NCBI GenBank assembly: GCA_049699975.1
Contig: JBNAWB010000043.1
Coordinates: 1 to 20,517 of the forward strand
Length of the DNA: 20,517 nt
Reading direction: 5' to 3'
Origin: CAZAGD01 sp049699975
GTDB lineage: Bacteria > Desulfobacterota > SM23-61
This document shows, one piece after another, positions 15,574-20,517 of this stretch (the stretch's first letter is position 1; each line of letters starts with the position of its first letter). Position numbers and translations under genes: made by a program. The notes under the pieces were generated by a model. The model was given only the letters and a program-made list of their open reading frames with translations. It ran no database searches and was not told the DNA's origin.

Positions 15574-16731
15574 TTAATGAGCGCCTAAGGACCCTGGATT
15601 TTTTAAGGCTGGCAAAGGTAGACCGCGACTCTTGCAATTTTTAAGAAATATGGAAACAATTTGCGGATCAAATTGCGAGCCGGCATTCTTTTCTAACTCT
15701 TCAAATACCTTTTTAGTCGAAAGACCTTCTCGGTAGGGGCGGTCGGTAGTCATGGCGTCATACGAATCAGCTAAAGAAATTATGCGGGCCAAGAGAGGAA
15801 TATTCTCGCCTGCCAAACCATCTGGATAACCTTTTCCATCCCATCTCTCATGATGATGCCTGATGGCGGAAATGACCATAGCCGGAAAAGCAAGCGGTTC
15901 GATTAATTGCACTCCCTTCAGCGGGTGTTGTTTCAAATTTAGGCTTTCCTTTTCATTAAGATCGGTTTTTTCGAGGACATGATTGCTTACGCCGATCTTG
16001 CCGATGTCATGCAGAAGGGTGGCAATTTGCAAATTCTCTTTCTCTTCGGCGGAAAGATGCATTTCCTGAGCTATTAAATCAGCATAGAAGGATACCCTTT
16101 CTGAATGGCCGCTCGTATAGGGTTCTTTGCTCTCCAGAATATAGATTAAAACTTTCAAAAAATCTAAATAGTTAACTGTTATTTTTTGCGATCGCCAATT
16201 ATCTAAATTTTGGAGGGACTCCTTCAATTCTCTTTGTATTTCATCCACTCCCGCCCCCAGCCCGATGCTGGCCCCCAATTTTGCCAGAGCATCGTTTTGT
16301 TCTTCACCCAGTAGGCTGAGGTTTTTGATTTTTTGAATCAAATTCTTAATCTTTAAATTCAAACTACGGCGCTCAAACGATTTGCTCACTACTGAAATTA
16401 TTTCGGCCACATTAAAAGGCTTAGTTATAAAATCCACGGCTCCATAACGAATAGCTTCTATAGCGTTTGCCAGAGTGCCATAGCCGGTAACTATAACAAC
16501 TTCGACATCGCTCTTAATTTTTTTGACCTCTTTTAATACCTCAATTCCAGACAAGCCAGGCATTTTTAAATCAAGGGTAACCAGATCAATTTCCTTCTCC
16601 TTGATTAAATCTAAAGCTTCCCAACCATTACTTGCCTGATAGACTTGGAATAAAGGTTTTAATATCATTCTTAAAGATTCTCGGGGACCAATTTCATCGT
16701 CTACAACTAAAATTGTTCCGTGCTCGGCCAT
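15574..16731 (-). CDS. response regulator with HD-GYP (c-di-GMP phosphodiesterase) output
   Basis: A 385-residue cytoplasmic regulator of the RpfG type. The receiver domain (7-120) is complete: D11-D12 acid pair, D54 phosphoacceptor (TLDLKMPG), T82 (IVTGYG) and K104 (TKPFN). A helical linker (about 125-190) leads to an HD-GYP domain (about 195-370) with HSERV, LLHDIGKIG, HPLKG, IRHHHERWDGKGYPDGL and ADSYDAMTTDRPYR; every metal-binding and GYP residue expected for c-di-GMP hydrolysis is present. The cognate kinase is not adjacent, though the kinase at 18467-19957 is a candidate. GAGGAGA lies about 10 nt before the ATG, and a -24/-12-like element lies 49 bp upstream. Confidence 0.93.
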   Translation of the reverse strand: MAEHGTILVVDDEIGPRESLRMILKPLFQVYQASNGWEALDLIKEKEIDLVTLDLKMPGLSGIEVLKEVKKIKSDVEVVIVTGYGTLANAIEAIRYGAVDFITKPFNVAEIISVVSKSFERRSLNLKIKNLIQKIKNLSLLGEEQNDALAKLGASIGLGAGVDEIQRELKESLQNLDNWRSQKITVNYLDFLKVLIYILESKEPYTSGHSERVSFYADLIAQEMHLSAEEKENLQIATLLHDIGKIGVSNHVLEKTDLNEKESLNLKQHPLKGVQLIEPLAFPAMVISAIRHHHERWDGKGYPDGLAGENIPLLARIISLADSYDAMTTDRPYREGLSTKKVFEELEKNAGSQFDPQIVSIFLKNCKSRGLPLPALKNPGSLGAH

Positions 16732-16779
16732 GAAAATAAGATCTCCTCTTTGTTAATAAATAATTGACATTCCATTCAA

Positions 16780-16794
16780 GGCAATTTTTATGCC
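16780..16794 (-). promoter_or_regulatory. possible -24/-12 (sigma-54) promoter of the HD-GYP regulator
   Basis: On the minus strand the sequence is GGCATAAAAATTGCC: GG and GC with exactly 10 bp between them and TTGC at the -12 side, as sigma-54 promoters require. The base before GG is A instead of T, and the base after TTGC is C. A start near 16770 would give a leader of about 39 nt. The motif is itself almost symmetric, so chance is possible. Confidence 0.4.
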
Positions 16795-17101
16795 TCTAAT
16801 TCTGGCGGATAAATGATATTGTATAAGTTATTGATATTTAAATAGTTTTTAACCAATCTCTTCGTTTTTCCAACATTAAAGTAGCCAAATTTGGCCCAAA
16901 ATTTTCAAAAAATGTTCAAATTTGTGACATGGGGGGTCATTTTCTTGTAAATTGGGGAAAAGAAAGTTTTTAAAAAAGCAATAGGATCAAAGAATTGCCA
17001 ATAGAAAACTCTTTTCTAAAGTTTTTTGGAAAATAATATTAAGGGGTGGCAATATTTTAAAAAATAATTAATTTTATTTTTGGAGAAAATATCCGAACCT
17101 T
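16795..17101. promoter_or_regulatory. divergent control region with palindromes, no gene
   Basis: This AT-rich stretch holds no convincing coding sequence. GCCAAATTTGGC (16884-16895) is a perfect 12-bp palindrome, and TGAC-N7-GTCA (16925-16939) is an inverted repeat with a run of six G inside. Both lie about 115-230 bp from the two candidate sigma-54 promoters, the usual distance for an enhancer-binding protein. Their role as upstream activating sites is inference. Confidence 0.3.
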
Positions 17102-17117
17102 TGGCAAAAAATTTGCA
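17102..17117 (+). promoter_or_regulatory. -24/-12 (sigma-54) promoter of the zinc-ribbon gene
   Basis: TGGCAAAAAATTTGCA matches the sigma-54 consensus TGGCACRN4TTGCW at every fixed position except the C after TGGCA, with GG and GC exactly 10 bp apart. Transcription would start near 17127, about 29 nt before the ATG at 17156. Such promoters need an AAA+ activator, which is not encoded in the window. Confidence 0.62.
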
Positions 17118-17155
17118 TCATAAAATAAAACAATTTATAAGGAGCTGGAGCAGAT

Positions 17156-17473
17156 ATGGCTATTACCAATAAAGAAAAGGATATTACCCGCTGTCAGCGA
17201 TGCGGCGGGAAAATGATATTCGAAAAATTTTATGACGTAAACAGTGTCTTCTTTGGATGGCACTGTGTTATTTGCGGCGAGATCTTAGACCCGGTCATCC
17301 TTTTGCACAGGCTTAGCCAGGATGCCGATATTAAAATTCCTGAAGAAAAAGAAGAAGTTATGCATTTATTAAAGAAGTACCTTGGAGCCAAGCCCAAGGG
17401 TGTAAAAGGAACGGGGAAACCCAAAGAGGAAAAGAGAGCCGTCAATTTAAAAGATGAGCCAAGCTTAAATTAA
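17156..17473 (+). CDS. small zinc-ribbon protein under a sigma-54-type promoter
   Basis: A 105-residue cytoplasmic protein of unknown function. C13xxC16 (RCQRCGG) and C37xxC40 (HCVICGEILDP) form a four-cysteine zinc ribbon with a 20-residue aromatic-rich loop (FEKFYDVNSVFFGW). A helical part follows (DPVILLHRL), then a Lys/Glu-rich, probably disordered tail. Single-ribbon proteins of this type can bind nucleic acid or partner proteins, which is not demonstrable here. GGAG lies 5 nt before the ATG. It is transcribed away from the HD-GYP regulator and stands alone between a -24/-12 promoter and terminators, which suggests a dedicated, strongly conditional transcript. Confidence 0.75.
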   Translation: MAITNKEKDITRCQRCGGKMIFEKFYDVNSVFFGWHCVICGEILDPVILLHRLSQDADIKIPEEKEEVMHLLKKYLGAKPKGVKGTGKPKEEKRAVNLKDEPSLN

Positions 17474-17514
17474 CTCTTTGAAAAAAATCTAAGATTAAAC
17501 GTTAAATAAAAAGC

Positions 17515-17544
17515 TGCCGCATGTCAAAATTTCCCCATGTGGCA
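17515..17544. terminator. bidirectional intrinsic terminator
   Basis: TGCCGCATG (17515-17523) pairs with CATGTGGCA (17536-17544) in nine pairs including one G-U, with a 12-nt loop. Plus strand: followed by ACTTTT. Minus strand: followed by GCTTTTTATTT, a good T-run. It separates the convergent zinc-ribbon and lipoprotein genes. Confidence 0.6.
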
Positions 17545-17553
17545 ACTTTTCAC

Positions 17554-17575
17554 TGTGTGGCAAAAAGGTCACACA
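17554..17575 (+). terminator. second hairpin terminator of the zinc-ribbon gene
   Basis: TGTGTG (17554-17559) pairs with CACACA (17570-17575), followed at once by TTTTAATTATT on the plus strand. It backs up the terminator 10 bp upstream. Confidence 0.5.
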
Positions 17576-17672
17576 TTTTAATTATTGTTGGAAATTTTTC
17601 AACATAAATAAAATATTTTGTAAAAATTCAGTAAATAAGAATCAGTTTCAATTATATAGAAACAAAGATAGG

Positions 17673-18524
17673 CTATTTCCCTTTTTCCCTTTTCTTTTCT
17701 TCCACGGCAATATCTACTTCTTTAACTTTTTTTATCATTTCTAAAAGTTGCTGATTTTCTTGGAGCATCTTAACCCATAACTTAGCTTCTGGGGTTAATG
17801 GGCTTTCCGGATAATCTGAAATGACCTTATTGAAATAGAAAAGAGATTTTCCATAATCTTTCTTGGGATTTTCTCCATGAGCATAGATTAAACCAATGTT
17901 AAAAAGGGCTCTATCCCGCGGAATCGTTTTGCCCGAGAGAGACAAAACTCTTTGATTCTCTTTTAAAGATCCTTCGTAATCACCCTTTTTGAAAAGTTCG
18001 TTGGCTAAGCCAAGCTTATCTGGGGGCGCTTTGGCAAACTCTGTTTTTCTATGAGTCTCTGCCAATCTCCTTATTTGTTCATTTAGTTCTTTATTTTCCT
18101 GAAGGAGTTTTATATATATTTTCGTTTCCTCTATTAGTGAACTCCGGGGGTAATCTTTTAAAACCATATTAAAAAAATAGAGCGATTTTTCGTAATCTTT
18201 TTGAGGGTTATCCTTATGAGCATAAATGAGGCCCATATTATAAATGGCCCTATCTGCTGGAGAATTTTTTCCGGCTAAGGATAGAGCTCTTTCGTTCTCT
18301 TTTAAAGCGGCTTCAAATCTTCCTTGTCTTAAAAGCTGATTTGCTCTCTCGATACTTTTAGCCGCAGGAGAGATAGCCTCCTTCGGAGGAACCTTTTCGA
18401 CAGGTGCTTCTGGAGGCGGTGAGATAAGTTTAGATATTGAAGCACAGCCCAGAAAAAAGAAAAAACTCAAGCCGGCAAGGCAAAGAAAAATGAACTGCCT
18501 TGTCCGGCCTCGCTCTCTGCCCAT
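17673..18524 (-). CDS. lipoprotein with two duplicated TPR-like modules
   Basis: A 283-residue exported protein. A basic n-region (MGRERGRTR), hydrophobic core (FIFLCLAGLSFFFF) and FLGC box predict lipidation at C27, followed by a Pro-rich tether (about 35-55). Residues 61-154 and 174-267 are two copies of one module, ungapped, with 52 of 94 positions identical by hand count; each contains ALKENERALSL-type and YEKSLYFFNMVL-type helical hairpins typical of tetratricopeptide repeats, then a helix with the LQEN motif. The tail is charged. ATG 18524 has GGAGG 6 nt upstream, inside the kinase gene, which it overlaps by 58 bp in another frame. Kinase plus lipoprotein recalls the GlrK/QseE-QseG arrangement, so it may modulate or localise the kinase. 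Confidence 0.85.
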   Translation of the reverse strand: MGRERGRTRQFIFLCLAGLSFFFFLGCASISKLISPPPEAPVEKVPPKEAISPAAKSIERANQLLRQGRFEAALKENERALSLAGKNSPADRAIYNMGLIYAHKDNPQKDYEKSLYFFNMVLKDYPRSSLIEETKIYIKLLQENKELNEQIRRLAETHRKTEFAKAPPDKLGLANELFKKGDYEGSLKENQRVLSLSGKTIPRDRALFNIGLIYAHGENPKKDYGKSLFYFNKVISDYPESPLTPEAKLWVKMLQENQQLLEMIKKVKEVDIAVEEKKREKGK

Positions 18525-19957
18525 ATCTTTCCTCCGTGGGCTAAAATAATTTGTTTGGCTATAGCCAATCCTAACCCAGTTCCTTTCATTAAAGTCGTTT
18601 TTTGTAAAGAGGCCTGCTGAAATTTTTCAAATATTTTGGTTAAACTTTCCTTGGGGATTCCCGGCCCCGTATCTTTTACACAAACTTGCAGACTTCCTCC
18701 TTTTTCAATAGCCGAAATAGTTACCTGCCCTCCTTTGGGGGTAAATTTGATAGCATTTCCTATAAAATTCCTAATTACCTGCTTAATCCTTTCGGCATCC
18801 AACTTTATCGTAGGCAAATTGGAAAGATCTTCCAGCCGAAGATTAATGCCCGTACCTAAAGCTAAAGGCTTAAATTCCTCGACTACCTGCTGAATTAAAG
18901 ACCCAATATTGGTAGGTTTGAACTGAAATACCATAACCCCAGCTTCCATCTTGGCCAGGTCAAGAATTGAATTTACCAAGTCGATTAACCGCTGGCTTTC
19001 CCGCGACAGAATACCTAAAATCTCCTTTTGGCTCTCCGAAATTTGTCTCCCACCTTCTTGCATAAGAAGTTCACTGCCCACTTTAATAGAAGTCAAGGGG
19101 GTACGCAATTCGTGGGAGATCATCGAGAAAAAATCAGATTTCATCTGATCCAAAACTTTTAGTTGGGCACACATAGAATTAATTGCCTGGCTTAGTTCCT
19201 TTATCTCCGGCGGGGAAGAAATCTGTAAGTCTTCTTTGAAAACCCCCTTGGCGATCTCTCGCGTCTTGTCGATTAAGCGGGAAATTGGTTTGGTAATGGT
19301 GCGGGTGATGAAAAAGGAAATCAAGAGTGCTCCTGCTAAAGCAGCTACGGCAATAATAAGGGTAAGCTCTCGGGCTTCCCTGCCAATCTCGCTTAATTTT
19401 TTAATTTTTTCGGAAGTGATTTGCCGCGAAACCGCCGCCAGTTTCTTTAAGTCTTCCAATATCTGGTCAATAGCTTTATCCTTTTCTTCTTTAAACAATC
19501 TTTGATTATATGGCTTATTGTTTTTAATGAGTTCTATTTCTTTGATTACTACAGAATTGTAACCCTCATACTCTTTCTTTATGGCCTGCAATATATCTTT
19601 TTGAGATTCAGTAGAGGAAAAAAGCAAAGCTTGGTCCAAATTCTTTTTAAAATCCTCACTTGCTAAAAGGTATTGATCATGGAGCGCTTTATCTTTGACA
19701 ATTAAATATTTTCTTTCAAACCCCATCTGAGCCAGCACTGAGTCGCTAAGCTTTTTTTCAATTTCTAACATTTGATGATCGATGTAATGAATTTCCCGGG
19801 TCACATTTTCAAATTGGTTCAATTGAAAAATGGCATAAATAGTCAGGGCAATAACAAGAAGGAATATGATTAAATAGCCAAAAATCAGGCGGGTAAAAAT
19901 AGTTGATCCTTTGAAATTAAAAGAAAAATTTTTTATAATTTGAAGACTTTTGCCCAT
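18467..19957 (-). CDS. membrane sensor histidine kinase
   Basis: A 496-residue inner-membrane kinase. The first membrane helix is at about 22-45, followed by an all-helical periplasmic sensor (about 46-197) containing EKKLSDSVLAQMGFERKYLIVKDKAL, similar in style to GlrK/QseE and other four-helix-bundle sensors. The second helix is at about 198-218, and HAMP at about 219-272. HisKA carries H282 in SMISHELRTPLTSIKVG; the ATPase domain has the N box (N397, N401: IRNFIGNAIKF), G1 DTGPGIP (429-435), the F box and G2 GTGLGLA (459-465). All residues needed for autophosphorylation are present. No receiver domain is fused, and no regulator gene is adjacent on this strand; the HD-GYP regulator at 15574-16731 or a sigma-54 activator elsewhere are candidate partners. 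Confidence 0.93.
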   Translation of the reverse strand: MGKSLQIIKNFSFNFKGSTIFTRLIFGYLIIFLLVIALTIYAIFQLNQFENVTREIHYIDHQMLEIEKKLSDSVLAQMGFERKYLIVKDKALHDQYLLASEDFKKNLDQALLFSSTESQKDILQAIKKEYEGYNSVVIKEIELIKNNKPYNQRLFKEEKDKAIDQILEDLKKLAAVSRQITSEKIKKLSEIGREARELTLIIAVAALAGALLISFFITRTITKPISRLIDKTREIAKGVFKEDLQISSPPEIKELSQAINSMCAQLKVLDQMKSDFFSMISHELRTPLTSIKVGSELLMQEGGRQISESQKEILGILSRESQRLIDLVNSILDLAKMEAGVMVFQFKPTNIGSLIQQVVEEFKPLALGTGINLRLEDLSNLPTIKLDAERIKQVIRNFIGNAIKFTPKGGQVTISAIEKGGSLQVCVKDTGPGIPKESLTKIFEKFQQASLQKTTLMKGTGLGLAIAKQIILAHGGKIWAESEAGQGSSFFFALPA

Positions 19958-19969
19958 CTTTCGCCTTAG

Positions 19970-20117
19970 TTATTAATGAGAGCAATAAACATTTTACATG
20001 CTTTGTCATGGCGAGCCCGAAGGGCGTGGCCATCTCGCTTTAAGATTGCCTCGGGGTTAGACTTCTATCAGTAAGCCTTAGGTTATATTGCTAAACATAA
20101 TTTGCTCTCATTAATAA
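19970..20117. mobile_element. MITE-like element with 16-bp terminal inverted repeats
   Basis: TTATTAATGAGAGCAA (19970-19985) and its exact complement TTGCTCTCATTAATAA (20102-20117) bound a 148-bp non-coding segment. The interior contains GTCATGGCGAGCCCGAAGGGCG followed by GTGGCCATCTCG, closely resembling the GTCATTGCGAG...GCAATCTC dispersed repeat found in many bacterial genomes, with the nested stems GCGAG/CTCGC and GCCC/GGGC. No transposase or clear target duplication is visible. The inner end lies only 12 bp from the kinase start codon. Confidence 0.5.
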
Positions 20118-20517
20118 AAGCTAAAAACTCGAAAAGGAAATTTACTTAAAATCAATTTAACTATCGGTAAAAATTATCTTATTCTTAAATTTTATAATGC
20201 CACTTTTTTAAACAAAAAACAATGCCCCCTTTCACCCTCCTGCCCTCCTCCCTTATCTCCCCTTCCCCTTTTTCTTAAAGAGGGGTTAGGAGAGATTATA
20301 GGATGCAGATGAACGCAGATGAAAAAAGCAGGGAGCGGGGAGCAAGGGGTGAAATTATTTATCGTTAGGCGCGAGCCGAGAGAGCGGAAGGGGAAAAAGC
20401 AAAACGCATAAGGCAAAGCGCTAAGCGCAGAGCGAAAATCGAAAAGAAGTGCTGCCGTAGGGAAGTGATGCAGTGGCGAATTTACGCAGAAAATAAGGTA
20501 AGTCATAAAATTTTGAA
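20118..20517. repeat. repeat-like non-coding DNA at the right edge
   Basis: An AT-rich part (20118-20220) is followed by C/T-rich, then purine-rich low-complexity sequence. GATGCAGATGAACGCAGATGA (20302-20322 area) is a short internal repeat of the GCAGATGAA type seen as dispersed intergenic sequence in many genomes, and 20400-20440 repeats the element GC(A/G)-A-rich (AACGCATAAGGCAAAGCGCTAAGCGCAGAGCG) about every 7-8 bases. The 104-codon frame on the minus strand across it has low-complexity composition and no ribosome-binding site, so I see no real gene. Confidence 0.4.

Noticed and set aside
16764..16791. Sigma-70 promoter on the plus strand (TTGACA with a TTTTAT)
   Set aside because: The -10 is poor and the first plus-strand gene begins about 365 bp downstream, beyond the better -24/-12 promoter.
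17587..17603. Imperfect hairpin GTTGGAAA/TTTTCAAC after the lipoprotein gene
   Set aside because: Short, AT-rich, one mismatch and no T-run on the useful strand; the bidirectional terminator at 17515-17544 explains termination better.
20192..20506. 104-codon minus-strand frame
   Set aside because: Composition follows low-complexity, repeat-like DNA; there is no ribosome-binding site and no recognisable domain, and the frame runs close to the window edge.

Overview
The window reads as a chromosomal segment of a moderately AT-rich, Gram-negative, probably anaerobic bacterium. A deltaproteobacterial (Desulfobacterota-type) lineage fits best. Clues are the ispG-proS gene pair, a bifunctional Rel whose N-terminus resembles deltaproteobacterial Rel proteins, two-subunit B12-dependent methylmalonyl-CoA mutase, an aldo/keto reductase carrying a ferredoxin domain, a lipoprotein, candidate sigma-54 promoters and an HD-GYP regulator. 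This placement is inference from gene content; no 16S rRNA, tRNA, phage, transposase or CRISPR was found.

Layout. (1) 1-1037, plus strand: the 3' end of a DUF4412-like protein followed closely by a HAD phosphatase. (2) 1040-6841, minus strand: a run of seven genes read from 6841 downward: methylmalonyl-CoA mutase large and small subunits, a CaiB/BaiF-family enzyme with racemase-type catalytic residues, a stand-alone Lrp/AsnC ligand-binding domain, an unusual membrane-tailed EF-Tu domain-2 protein, a 4Fe-4S aldo/keto reductase and a small membrane zinc-ribbon protein. The core is acyl-CoA (methylmalonyl/propionyl) metabolism. (3) 6842-7179: a divergent control region with a palindrome over the mutase promoter, a compact foldable GGCC-rich element and a strong sigma-70 promoter for purM. 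(4) 7180-9355, plus strand: purM, purN and a DUF523 (TudS-like) gene, tightly packed, then rpmB (L28) behind a hairpin. (5) 9641-14661, minus strand: ispG, proS and rel, led by a near-consensus sigma-70 promoter.

(6) 14853-17473: a signalling module. A REC-HD-GYP response regulator and an uncharacterised CxxC protein lie on the minus strand. A small zinc-ribbon gene lies divergently on the plus strand. The 424-bp space between them carries a good -24/-12 (sigma-54) promoter for the plus-strand gene, a weaker one for the regulator, and palindromes that could bind an activator. (7) 17515-17575: terminators, one apparently bidirectional. (8) 17673-19957, minus strand: a membrane histidine kinase overlapping by 58 bp a lipoprotein built from two near-identical modules, an architecture reminiscent of GlrK/QseE-QseG. 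(9) 19970-20517: a 148-bp element with 16-bp terminal inverted repeats directly in front of the kinase, then repeat-like, probably non-coding DNA.

The most unusual items are the stand-alone EF-Tu domain-2 membrane protein, the structured element at 7003-7059, the paired sigma-54-type promoters of the HD-GYP module, the kinase/lipoprotein overlap, and the MITE-like element.
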